Under the pieces are notes generated by a model. The model was not told the origin of the DNA and searched no databases. It saw only the letters and a list, made by a program, of their open reading frames with translations. A stretch of 64,000 bases of DNA from contig JAJEKV010000084.1 of NCBI GenBank assembly GCA_021234155.1, positions 744,001 through 808,000 on the forward strand. The letters run 5' to 3'. The stretch's first letter is position 1. Each line of letters begins with the position of its first letter. The translations under genes and the position numbers were made by a program. Source of the stretch: Isoetes taiwanensis (taxonomy: Eukaryota > Streptophyta > Lycopodiopsida > Isoetales > Isoetaceae). Shown here piece by piece: positions 37,042 through 46,623 of the stretch.

Positions 37042-37545
37042 GATATTTGGGTCTGCGATTGACCTGGCGGCGGGGAGCGGGAATGGACGAGGGCGCTCAA
37101 ACACTAAGCCATGGCTGTGAGATACTTCGTCATCCTTGCTGAAGGATCGAAGATTGCTTGTGGCTGGTTAGTGGGTGATGATGCAGCCCTCTGGAGAAAC
37201 TTGGTGCTCCACCAATTTTTTCCCGACGATCTCTTTCACCCGATCTTTCCTTTTACTTCAGTAGAATCTTGAAGTGCAGATTATAGAATCCTGGTTAGGA
37301 GAGTTTGTAGGTGATAAGAATAGGTCAGCAGCAGGAGTTTTCAATCCATTTTGTTCTTGGACAGAACACAATTTCACTGTTAGAGTTTTTAGTTAGTCGA
37401 AGCTTTGAGCAAATTTTAGGGTGGTGCAGTTAACATAAATAAAAAAAAGGAAAAGAAAAGTGAAAAAAAGAGGGCAGTAGCAGCACATTGGATAGTGGGG
37501 CCGTGCCAAAAGGGATGACAGGACTTTTATTGGAATGCGTACGCC

Positions 37546-39440
37546 TTGAGGAAGGTCGGGGCTTTGGATTGGGATAAAGGGCGGGAAAAGAATTTGAGGC
37601 AACCTTTGGAAAAGGATGTGTTGGTACAGGGACTGGAAAAGAGGCTTCTGCAACAGTTACGCAAGCTAAGCAACAGAGGACAAGAGCAACTGTGGGCGAT
37701 TTTGGAAGAGTTGATCAAACTTGAGCACGGACAAGCAGCACACTGTGTCGCTTTCGGAGACTTCCTAACTTGCCTCCCAAGTATGGTGAATACCCGAACT
37801 GGAGCAGGTGTTGGCCCGGTGAATAGGCAGCAGAGAATGGTTCAGCCGATATTAGACTATGCCAATGAAATACAACAAGTGGTGAGGCGTGAACTGAAAG
37901 ACCAGCATGTCCCGGCCTGTGTTGGTAAGCTCAAAAACCCAGCTGTAGAAAATAAACTTAAATATCTCTCTAGTCTGGGCCTCATTGGATGTGTCCGACA
38001 CGAAGGGGTGCGTCTGCAGTACCTCAAAGCTAAACTGGAAAAAGATAAGGATATCCTAATTAAAAATATGTATTGGAGTGAGTTCCTTTCTTCATAGCAG
38101 AGTGTGAGAATTCCCATTCTGCCACTTTGCTTCTAAAAAAAGGGACAATCAACCGAGCCAATACCCAGCTTTTCTTCCAGAAGTGGTACCCGGGATTTGA
38201 TCCCCATAATCTATCTGAATTGTTCCATTCGGCCTGGTCATCTCTGCAGGGGCTAAACCCCATGTACTGGAATGAACAATCTCTGTATTCTCTGTTCAAG
38301 AATACAGGTAACTACATTGCTCTGGAGATCACTGCTGATCGAGCTCCCAGAGTATGGGCTCAGATAGACCTTCTGAAACCAGTGCCCAATAGCATCCACT
38401 ATATTGACTATTTTGGAAATCCCAAAATTTTGAAACTGGCCTGGAATGGTTTGCCTGAGCCTTGTGCTGTTTGTGGAATCCGATTACATGGTGGAGGCAT
38501 CTGCAAAGGGACGAAAACAGAGAAACCTAGACAGACTGTGGTAACAGATAAAGAGGAGGAATGGATCACTCCTAACAAAGGGAAATTTCAGAAGAATCAA
38601 AACACCCCTGCTCAGAAGCACAGGAAAAATGTGAATGGTAGTGAAAAGAGGAAGGCAAGGAGACAAAAACAGAGGGAAATTTGGGAGCAGCAGAACTTGG
38701 AGGAACAAAAGATAAAAGATCAAAAGAGACAATGGAGGAAGAAGGTTAGATTTCAGGCAGACAACATGGAGGTTAAGATTCTGAACAGGGCAAAGGGGAA
38801 AGAAGTTGTGGATCCAAATGATTTTGTAGTGACTCCAGCCCATGAGAGCAGAGCTAGGGTGCTGACCATTGAAGAACCTAGTGGGCCACCTGTTAATGAA
38901 TACTCGGAGTCAGATGACTCAGGAGGAAAATTTTTAGAACAGGGTGAACCCTCTAAGACAATTTCCTCTCCCCCTGTCCTCCAATTATTTAAGGATGCTT
39001 CACCTTTGCTAAAAGACTCTGAAAAGGGGCAGGAGGCCACTCAGATTGGCCTTGTTCTTTGTGAGACTCAAAAGGTTGATCCAGTAGAGGATCTCTTGGA
39101 TCGCCCTATTGGAGAACATACTGCAGTTGAAGATCAGGGGACTCAACTAGGATCAGAGATGGTTCTACCTACTGGCCTAATGGTAGATAACTCTCCTATG
39201 CTGTTTCAAGAGGCACAGGTGGCTCCCTTGCAGGAAGAAGACATCCAGGGGGTCCCATGATCCCTGGAATTGGAAATTGGGGACACCCCTCATGGTAAAT
39301 TCTGGAATGATGGGGAAAGTAGTGATGAAGATACTCAGGAGGAGTCATTTTTCACCCCCCAAACAACCAAAAAAACAAGGCAGAGAAAGATCTATACTCC
39401 TAATCCCTATGGGCCAATCACCAGATCTAAGAAGACATGA
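37546..39440 (+). CDS. L1 ORF1: nucleic-acid-binding protein (two lesions)
   Basis: The first part (37,546-38,097) is a charged, helical N-terminus. After a frame change near 38,080-38,095 the main part runs on with 'FFQKWYPGFDP' and '...LNPMYWNEQSLYSLF', matching the plant L1 DUF4283 pattern, then a CCHC zinc knuckle CAVCGIRLHGGGIC (C-X2-C-X4-H-X4-C). A basic region and an acidic Ser/Glu-rich tail follow. An in-frame TGA at 39,258-39,260 interrupts it. Beyond it the same frame stays open (TPHGKFWNDGESSDEDT... to ...YGPITRSKKT) and ends at TGA 39,438-39,440, overlapping the ORF2 ATG. The protein binds L1 RNA in ribonucleoprotein particles by family analogy. Confidence 0.75.
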
Positions 39441-40327
39441 AGATTGTCACATGGAATGTCAGGGGAATTAAAGGCCCTCTGAAACGAAGACGAGTCATCA
39501 TTGCCTTGAAAGAAATGAGGGTTGACATTGTCCTTATCCAGGAACATAGGCTCCCAAACTTTGAAGCTTCAAATCTTGGGAATTGGATTATGCCCAATGG
39601 AGGGTCCATATGGTCACCAGCAGATGGTACCAAAGGGGGAATTTGCACAATGTGGAATTCCTACTCTCCTTTAGGGTCATATCATCATCACTCTGGTAGA
39701 TGGCATGTCATTTTCCTTCAGGTTGGAGAAGACAAAGTTGGGATAATTAATGTCTATGCATCTACTGATCCAGAGGAGAGAGAAAGGCAATGGAAGGACA
39801 TGGCTGACTGGATTCCCACCATGCATGCAGATAGTTGGGTTTTGAGTGGAGACTTCAATAACACTCCATTGTGGAACCAGAAGTTAGGCAAGAAATTGAA
39901 CATGACAAAAAATGAGAGGCTTCAGTGGGACAAACTAATGGATATTTTTGTGTATCAAGCTCCCTCTTCAGCCAGTGTATACTCTTGGAGTAACAAAAGG
40001 GCAGGGAATGATAGGGTATTCTGTCTTTTAGACAGATTCTATACCAAAGATGCCAATATGTGGCCACAAATAATCATAAATGGGGACCACAGCAATTCCA
40101 TATCAGATCATTTCCCACAGTTCATGGAGGTAGGCAACTCATTTAAAGGAGGAACCAACACCCCCTTTAAATTGAACACTAGTCTACTCAATAATGAAGT
40201 CTTCTGTCGAGAATTCCAAGACTTCTACAAGTCTCCCCCTGAAGCAAAGTGGATCAATGAAGGGGTTTGTGAACAAAATGAGACAGACAAAGGACTGGCT
40301 GAAGACATGGGACAAAAGATGGAATGA
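39437..40327 (+). CDS. L1 ORF2, endonuclease domain
   Basis: Apurinic-endonuclease-like domain that nicks target DNA. Motifs by residue: W6-N-V-R-G10, QEHR 35-38, GDFNN 138-142, YSWSNKR 182-188, and SDHFP 223-227 with the catalytic Asp/His. The start ATG overlaps the ORF1 stop (ATGA at 39,437-39,440), implying stop-restart translation. The frame is lost near 40,265-40,280, where the RT frame takes over (KDWLKTWDKRWNEKM), so one base has been gained or lost there. Confidence 0.85.
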   Translation: MKIVTWNVRGIKGPLKRRRVIIALKEMRVDIVLIQEHRLPNFEASNLGNWIMPNGGSIWSPADGTKGGICTMWNSYSPLGSYHHHSGRWHVIFLQVGEDKVGIINVYASTDPEERERQWKDMADWIPTMHADSWVLSGDFNNTPLWNQKLGKKLNMTKNERLQWDKLMDIFVYQAPSSASVYSWSNKRAGNDRVFCLLDRFYTKDANMWPQIIINGDHSNSISDHFPQFMEVGNSFKGGTNTPFKLNTSLLNNEVFCREFQDFYKSPPEAKWINEGVCEQNETDKGLAEDMGQKME

Positions 40328-42767
40328 AAAAATGAAAAAAGAAAAAAGAGACATCTATCTTCAGGTCAAAAAAATCAGACAAAAGATATTTGATGACCCA
40401 TATAATACTGATTTGCATAAGGAGGAAGAATATCTCGAAAGAAAAGTCAAAAATATTGAAGAGTCAGAAGCCAAAGGTCTCATCATCAAAAGTAAGTGTA
40501 TCAACATTAATAATATGGACAGATGCAGTTCCAAGCTCTTTTTCAGGACAGCAAAAGGAAGAATCATGAACAATGGCATTATTTCGGTCACAGAGGGAGG
40601 CCAAAAAATCTCAGGGCAGGAAAATTTAATGGACTTCTTCCATGCCAAATATAAGTATTTATTTGTTGATACACAGGTGGATGAGGCCAATCTCAAGAAA
40701 TTCTTTGATAAGCTTGGGTCAGCTGACCAAGCAATTGATGATGCCACTCTGTTACAGCAGCCCTCAACTGATGAAATTGGAAACATCCTCAAAGACATGG
40801 CTCATGGAAAGAGTCCTGGCCCAGATGGAATCCCCCCTGAGTTTTTTGTATCCTTTTGGGATATTATGAAACAAGACCTGACCACATTTATACAGGGGGC
40901 CTGGGCTGCACCAAAGATACATCCTGCAATAAATGCTGGCCTGATAGCTCTAATTCCTAAAGTTGATGCTCCAGTTTCCTTCTCTGATTGGAGGCCAATA
41001 TCACTCACAAACTCATCATACAAAATTTTGGCTAAGATTTTGGCTAACAGGATCAAGGGGGTCCTCCAAAAGGTAATTAACCCAATACATTCAGCCTTTC
41101 TGCCAGGAAGGAGCATTTTGGATAACTTCATTGGTGCTCATGAGGGTCTACACTGGAATCTTCACTCTAAACAAAACTGTATGCTAGTAAAGCTGGACTT
41201 CAGGAGGGCTTATGATACAATTAATTGGAAGTTTCTTTACAAGGCAATGGCACAGCTTGGCTTCTCTGATGGAGTTATAAAGAAAGTGCACAGCCTTAAT
41301 GAAGCTGGCTGCTCTGCAGTCTTAGTCAATGGGTCTCCCACAAAATTCTTTGAGTGTAAAAATGGGGTTCGACAGGGGTGTCCATTGGCTCCCTATCTTT
41401 TCTTAATCGTTGCTGAAATGGTAACTAGGGCCACACTGTCTCTGGTGACTACAAAAGAGATTCAAGGTCTTCAATTGCCACAGGGTATGGGAGACTTTGT
41501 CATCATGCAATATGCTGATGACACATTTGCATTTCTGCAGAATGATGGATCCAGCCTTCCTAACTTTTTACACATGTTACAACTCTTTGGGAATGCCTCA
41601 GAAGTTCTTCTCAACAAAAATAAGAGTACTATTGTCATGCAAACAGACCAGGAAGAGTTACATGGCATCAAATTTACTGGACACAAAGCTGCCACAAAGC
41701 TGCTAGGGCTGCCTCTGGCTATTAATATGAATCTGCCAGGTCTATGGGATTCCATTGTAAACAGGATGAAGAGGAAAATACAGATGTATTCTAAATCCCT
41801 TTCACTAGCAGGACGTGTTGGAATAATTAATAGTGTGATTGCTAGCACACATATCTATTTTTCCTCTGTCATTATTGTTGATAAGGCCTCCTACAGGAAA
41901 TTGGAGACTACCATGATGGATTATATTTGGCAAGGAGCAAGAATGGTTTCCTGGGAAAATTTGACTCTGCCAAAGAAGGAAGGGGGGTTAGGATGTAAAG
42001 ATCTATTTATTCAAGCTCAGGCTTTGGCTGCTAAGATAGTCTGGAGATCCCTGACTTCTAATAGTCCATCACCTGCTCTCAAACTAGTGAAATACTGGTT
42101 AGGGACAACAACTATAATAGGAGCCCCCTCTCTTCCTCATCAACTCCCTGATTCAGCATTCTACCAGATTAAGGCTACCCCTGGCACATCAAAAATCCTG
42201 AAGTGCATTTTCTCTGCATGGAATCTAGCTTCCTCATGCTTCCGAGCTAGGCATTTGGACTCGGTTAATGATAATCATGGTTTCTTTTGGCACCAGGACT
42301 TAGTAAATGAAGATGAAGGATGCTTGGCTCTCAAACACCCCCTCAAATATAAGGAATGGTGCCTGGCTGGTCTGCATACCATAGGCTCCCTAAGAACTAA
42401 TGGGACATGGAAAAAGTGGAGTGAACTAGCTACTCGACTCTCTGATACAGAGACAAATATGAAAATCTATTCTTTAGTCATAAGGCATCCCAAAGGTGAT
42501 GATAGCTGTCTTCACAATTGGATCTCTGGTGGTCAGGGATACAAGGTATCTCTGATCTATAGTTTGCTGCTGGACAAAAGTCAACTCAAAGTTAGCAGAG
42601 TTTGGAACTGCCAACAGAATACAGCAATACAAGTTGTCAGACAAGTTGGAAGCTTCAGTGTGCCAATAAGGTTATCTTCTTTAGATGGCTGCTGCTTAAC
42701 CAAAGCCTTAAAACTAATAGTTTCAGGGCCCAATTTGACAATAACATATCTAGTATGTGTCCCTTAG
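40194..42767 (+). CDS. L1 ORF2, reverse transcriptase domain
   Basis: An 857-codon open frame; the real junction with the endonuclease is near codon 25. Signature motifs in order: GKSPGPDG 205-212, LIPK 253-256, WRPISL 266-271, AFLPGR 301-306, KLDFRRAYD 333-341 (motif A Asp), GVRQGCPLAP 391-400, QYADDT 439-444 (catalytic YADD), then a GLPL motif near 510. All catalytic residues are present. It carries out target-primed reverse transcription in the nucleus. Confidence 0.93.
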   Translation: MKSSVENSKTSTSLPLKQSGSMKGFVNKMRQTKDWLKTWDKRWNEKMKKEKRDIYLQVKKIRQKIFDDPYNTDLHKEEEYLERKVKNIEESEAKGLIIKSKCININNMDRCSSKLFFRTAKGRIMNNGIISVTEGGQKISGQENLMDFFHAKYKYLFVDTQVDEANLKKFFDKLGSADQAIDDATLLQQPSTDEIGNILKDMAHGKSPGPDGIPPEFFVSFWDIMKQDLTTFIQGAWAAPKIHPAINAGLIALIPKVDAPVSFSDWRPISLTNSSYKILAKILANRIKGVLQKVINPIHSAFLPGRSILDNFIGAHEGLHWNLHSKQNCMLVKLDFRRAYDTINWKFLYKAMAQLGFSDGVIKKVHSLNEAGCSAVLVNGSPTKFFECKNGVRQGCPLAPYLFLIVAEMVTRATLSLVTTKEIQGLQLPQGMGDFVIMQYADDTFAFLQNDGSSLPNFLHMLQLFGNASEVLLNKNKSTIVMQTDQEELHGIKFTGHKAATKLLGLPLAINMNLPGLWDSIVNRMKRKIQMYSKSLSLAGRVGIINSVIASTHIYFSSVIIVDKASYRKLETTMMDYIWQGARMVSWENLTLPKKEGGLGCKDLFIQAQALAAKIVWRSLTSNSPSPALKLVKYWLGTTTIIGAPSLPHQLPDSAFYQIKATPGTSKILKCIFSAWNLASSCFRARHLDSVNDNHGFFWHQDLVNEDEGCLALKHPLKYKEWCLAGLHTIGSLRTNGTWKKWSELATRLSDTETNMKIYSLVIRHPKGDDSCLHNWISGGQGYKVSLIYSLLLDKSQLKVSRVWNCQQNTAIQVVRQVGSFSVPIRLSSLDGCCLTKALKLIVSGPNLTITYLVCVP

Positions 42768-42958
42768 GCTGTGGCCAGAGTGAAACGAGCCTCCATGTGT
42801 TCACCTGCCCCTGGTTATCCCCATTCTGGCAATGGATTAGACCTCTGCTACAGCAAATCCCAACTGATGATGCTTCCCTGCTACATTTTCTTAATAATAC
42901 ATCATCTTGCAAGAGAACTCTCAAAACTTTAGCCTGCTGGGCTATTTGGAGCTTATAG
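42602..42958 (+). CDS. L1 ORF2, zf-RVT region (shifted frame)
   Basis: Continues ORF2 after a frame change near 42,640-42,680: 'VIFFRWLLLNQSLKT' and then a Cys/His finger CPLGCGQSETSLHVFTC. It stops at TAG 42,956-42,958, but protein-like sequence (ESRWLLKFGPRTYRNLK) carries on in the same frame, so TAG is probably a point lesion. Confidence 0.75.
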   Translation: MELPTEYSNTSCQTSWKLQCANKVIFFRWLLLNQSLKTNSFRAQFDNNISSMCPLGCGQSETSLHVFTCPWLSPFWQWIRPLLQQIPTDDASLLHFLNNTSSCKRTLKTLACWAIWSL

Positions 42959-43080
42959 GAATCACGTTGGCTATTGAAATTTGGCCCCCGAACCTATCGG
43001 AACTTAAAGCCTCCTTCCAGATTCTTTTAGCTGGGTGCCATGGCCTGAGGGCAAAAGAGTGGCCTAAAATATGATCGAAA

Positions 43081-43531
43081 ATGGGATTCCTTAGGAACCT
43101 TCAATGGTTTCTTTCAATTTTTGCAATTCTATTTAATGATCCGGATGTTGTTCTTAACAAAATTCTGGCGAAGAGACACTACGCGGGGGACATGTGTCGA
43201 AGTGGATCCCCGCCACAACCATTGTCCAACCAAGAAGCCATTGATGCTCTGTTTTTGGGTCAAGACTGAAGTCATTAGTTTCATTACCTTTGATCTACCT
43301 TTGGCGGATGAGGACATTTGGAGGTTCAATCAGGAAATTAAGCCATACTTTCTGGCCAAAAAGAAAATTCATGAAGAAGCCCATGATTCCTGGATCATGT
43401 ACCTGGATTCTACTGGCTATGGGCCTAACGAGCTTGATGACATGATGTTCGTCCACACTGATGAGGCCTATGCAATTATCTGCGACTGGATGGAGTCCCC
43501 GATATATTATGAACGACTCATGACAATCTGA
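43081..43531 (+). CDS. L1 3' reading frames: possible C-terminal extension
   Basis: Two overlapping frames (43,081-43,269 and 43,121-43,531) can be joined near 43,262: 'AGDMCRSGSPPQPLSNQEAI', then 'ISFITFDLPLADEDIWRFNQ', and an acidic end 'GYGPNELDDMMFVHTDEAYA'. They follow the usual end of zf-RVT. No domain is recognised. It may be an extension of ORF2, a third ORF or a transduced 3' flank. Confidence 0.4.
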
Positions 43532-43752
43532 TAGCCTTTGTTTTGTCTTCTGAACTTTTAGTCTAAAGTGGTCTTTGTTTTGAGATTTATCTAGTGCCCT
43601 CTTATGAAGGGCTTTTGATGGCTACTAGCTATCAACATTTTCCCAGGGGTAGGGGTCCCTACTCTGGGTTTTTTGTATGATCATGTAATTTTCCCATATA
43701 GTAATACAATTTCTCTGCCGTTTCCTCAAAAAAAAAAAAAAAACAAAAAAAA
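43532..43752 (+). other. L1 3' UTR and A-rich tail
   Basis: About 195 bp of T-rich sequence with a TATCTAG/CTAGCTATC context, then a 16-A run and a further A-rich stretch to 43,752. It ends at the second GTGCTTGTC. Confidence 0.8.
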
Positions 43753-44105
43753 GTGCTTGTCCACGGATTTGATCCTCGAGCGTCAGCACTCTGCCCGTTG
43801 TGCAAGCAAAGGGACGAGACCATTGAGCATTGTTTCTTTTTATGTGATCATCTCCAGCCTCTTTGGTCTTGGCTGCTTTTTCCTTTTCATGTGACATTGA
43901 TAAGTCAGCAAGTGCTTCTGGCTATTTATCCGGATACTTGGAATAAGGTGCGGAGTCAAGCATTTCATTTGGCATCAGGATGGTTCTTTGTGGTCCATCC
44001 GGAAGCCACGTAAGATTGTGTATCTTCGGGGTTTGGATATTCCTCCCAAAGTAGTCCTCCGGGCCTTTACAAAGCTAGAATCGCTAAGGCCTACCATTGT
44101 TCTTC
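43753..44105 (+). pseudogene. Host LINE zf-RVT, right part
   Basis: After the target duplication the frame gives HGFDPRASALCPLCKQRDE, then HCFFLC. This is a CPLC...H-X4-C finger with the DETIEH signature of plant LINE zf-RVT domains. It continues to about 44,010 and breaks at a TAA; a further stretch (IVYLRGLDIPPKVVLRAF) suggests the host went on to about 44,105. It belongs with 36,672-37,041. Confidence 0.7.
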
Positions 44106-44239
44106 GCTTGCTCCTGCCAAGCGACAGTTGATATTTGAGTCCTATTTGAGTGTGTTGTCTTATGCATAGGCTGGTGGTTCTATTTAGTGGAGCATGATTA
44201 TCCTCTGAAATTTTATTCCCGCCTCTGCATTTGTATCTG

Positions 44240-45075
44240 CCTATTCAAATCCCATAAGATGTGCTACTGCTGTCACAGATGTACATAGATGTACATGGAT
44301 ATTATGTATGTGGGTTCAAATCCCACAAAGCTTACAAATTTGACTTGATATCTTATAATATTTTAGTTATAATATTTTATAATTTCTTATTTCATATTTC
44401 ATATTTTAATTATTGTATTTCATAACTCTAACACTTAATTTTTTTCAAAATTCAATTCTTACTCTAACATAAACCATTGCACTATAAAAGAACCTAGGGA
44501 AAATCCCCTTTGACCCCCTTTGGTTTGGGTGCATATTCACACGGGGGGTCACTCCGGGCAACGAGAGCCTTCGGATGGGCATATATGCCTTATATTCCTT
44601 GATGTGGACCGTAGATAGCGTTCCTCGTTTGTGGGGTATCCTTGTATGAATTTTTGTATACTGTATGCTTAGGTGTGCAAAATACTATAAGATTTCAGTT
44701 AATATACTATAAGGTGTGAATTTGATACGTGTATAATATAATTTAAGGGCTCTCGCTGCCCTACGTGACCCCCCGTGTGAATATGCACCCAAACCAAAGG
44801 GGGTCAAAGGGGGATTTTCCTATGTTCTTTTATAGTGCAATGGTTTATGTTAGAGTAAGAATTGAATTTTGAAAAATATTGCGTAGAGTTATGAAATACA
44901 ATAATTAAAATATGAAATATGAAATAAGAAATTATAAAATATTATAACTAAAATATTATAAGATATCAAGTCAAATTTGTAAGCTTTGTGGGATTTGAAC
45001 CCACATACATAATATCCATGTACATCTATGTACATCCGCGGATGTGAGTAGCACATCTTATGGGATTTGAAGCCT
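44240..45075. mobile_element. Palindromic element with a MITE at its centre
   Basis: Sequence left of the central MITE (from about 44,240) is the reverse complement of sequence right of it (to about 45,075): arms of ~300 bp including cccctttgacccccttt / aaagggggtcaaaggggg, tataatattttagttataat and gtgggttcaaatcccaca. A second copy, with a shortened right arm, is at 52,565-53,213. This is a foldback-type structure with no coding capacity. Confidence 0.75.
44536..44781. mobile_element. 246-bp MITE, copy 1
   Basis: Ends TTCACACGGGGGGTCAC and GTGACCCCCCGTGTGAA; the inverted termini extend ~30 bp (to gggc-a-cgagagcc). TA lies on both sides, consistent with a TA target duplication (mariner/Stowaway-like). 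No ORF. Confidence 0.75.
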
Positions 45076-46375
45076 ATATACTACTAGTAGCAATTGTGAG
45101 ATACGAACTTGTGAAAATCGCAACATGATTACCATGACTAGACATGTACTTCGTAAGTAAAACCAAAGAAGTGCTAGATAGGTGATGTTGCAAGAGCTCC
45201 TAAATTTTTCTGAGGCAGAGTATAGAACACACGTGATGCTTCTCTGTAGATTCACTTAAAACCCTGCCTCGACTTTGGGTTGAGTGTATCCAATGCACTG
45301 AATCTATCAAACTTAATAAGTCGCAAAAATTTCTTGCAAGTTTTTCGAGGCATTCGGTCACCTCCTTCCAAGACTTGGCACTCTGGTGTAGTTGCGGATA
45401 TAAAAACTTTCTGAATTGAATTCTACGCCACCAACTTTCCTAAGACCTCCAACCATGATTGCACATCCACCATGTTCAAGAAGGTAAGGTGCTAACACAA
45501 AGACCTTGATGCCATAACTCTAAGTGGAAAACAAGCACGACAATCTGGATACCCCTTATAAAATGGTTTGCGGAGAAGTTGACATACCGAGGGGGTCTTA
45601 GCATTGGCTACAAGTTTCCATGCATAAGTTTTGAATCATATACCCTAGTTGTAGAGTCGTTTCGAGGAATAAGCTGCCACTATAACTTTAAAGCTTCGAG
45701 CTACAACTAAAGCATGCAAGAGATGCCACTTAGGAAGGTTTTGTAAGGGGTTGCGAACCGCTTTGAATGTGTCACTACTCGATTTATAAATCGTGAAATA
45801 GAATCAAGCACAAGTTAAATTTAGAACAAGAAGCCAAACCGTCATAGAAAGCATCTGTTTTGATCTATTTTAAGATAAGATTTCAAGAACGGGAACCCTA
45901 GAAAAGTGCTCCAAATGAAGGAAAACCACGGAATCACGAAGATGAAGCAAGGGCGGAAATCTTGGGAAGGAAAAAAACGTGTAATGCAAGCATGAAAGGG
46001 GAGGGCTGGTTATGGAACCCTAAAGTTTGGGCACACGATGGTTGCATGGCAAGGGTTTTTTCTTGTTTTTTTTCCTTTTTAAAGAATACCCCAATTGTAA
46101 ACCGTTAAATTTAAAACCATGCATTCAATCTGCGCCATTGAAAAGAGTAAGGGGTGCCAATTACAACCCTTTTTAAAAAAACTTAATAGACAAAACATTA
46201 TAAATTTAATCGTGACCGCTCGATGCTGCCTCTCATAAAAAATGAATGGTCAAGATAAGCGTCACTCTAGAAATACTGTTTAGTATGCCTAGATGAATAC
46301 GGCAATGAAATCATAGGAAAACCTTTGTAAATATCGTACAAAAACACAAAGATGACCCCCTGTCATTATGCTAGA
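45076..46375 (-). repeat. Left arm of a large inverted repeat
   Basis: Reverse complement of 51,240-52,570, for example gatgaccccctgtcattatg at 46,351 versus cataatgacagggggtcatc at 51,243. With the palindromic elements at the outer ends, each arm spans ~2.0-2.1 kb (44,240-46,375 and 51,240-53,213) around a ~4.9 kb loop. Minus-strand reading shows small exon-like stretches (CVLYSASEKFRSSCNITYLA) without a recognised family. Confidence 0.8.
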
Positions 46376-46377
46376 TA

Positions 46378-46623
46378 TTCACACGGGGGGTCACGTAGGG
46401 CAGCGAGAGCCCTTAAATTATATTATACACGTATCAAATTCACACCTTATAGTATATTAACTGAAATCTTATAGTATTTTGCACACCTAAGCATACAGTA
46501 TACAAAAATTCATACAAGGATACCCCACAAACGAGGAACGCTATCTACGGTCCACATCAAGGAATATAAGGCATATATGCCCATCCGAAGGCTCTCGTTG
46601 CCCGGAGTGACCCCCCGTGTGAA
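46378..46623. mobile_element. 246-bp MITE, copy 2 (inverted relative to copy 1)
   Basis: Same termini and length, flanked by TA, and reverse-oriented relative to 44,536-44,781. It sits exactly at the inner end of the left arm of the large inverted repeat and lacks the long outer arms seen around copies 1 and 3. Confidence 0.75.

Larger units (their letters stand above)
21634..41906 (+). repeat. Right copy of the ~20 kb direct segmental duplication
   Basis: Starts with the same 'tttaagagggg...cggcgacaaagaggg' sequence as base ~8 and stays collinear with 1-20,056. It is the better copy for the L1 (ORF1, endonuclease and reverse transcriptase largely open) and the worse copy for the ParB-like gene, whose 391-residue frame is open only on the left. 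The copies share even the interrupted (CTAT)n microsatellite repeat for repeat, which implies either a very recent duplication or one locus or haplotype pair assembled twice. Confidence 0.93.
37042..43752 (+). mobile_element. Near full-length L1-type LINE (6.7 kb)
   Basis: Bounded by a 9-bp target duplication, GTGCTTGTC, at 37,033-37,041 and 43,753-43,761, with an A-rich tail just before the second copy. It contains a ~500-bp 5' UTR, ORF1 (DUF4283-like plus CCHC knuckle), ORF2 (endonuclease, RT, zf-RVT) and a 3' UTR. Few lesions separate it from a coding-competent element: one frameshift and one TGA in ORF1, and about three frame changes plus one TAG in ORF2. It is therefore young, or intact with consensus errors. 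Its left-copy counterpart is 15,260-20,056. Confidence 0.92.

Noticed and set aside
44305-44335. tRNA-like T-arm (GGGTTCAAATCCC) in the palindromic element, also at 52,636 and, as GGGTTCGATTCCC, at 60,438
   Set aside because: No cloverleaf, acceptor stem or A box can be drawn around these sites; at most a B-box-like or tRNA-derived fragment.
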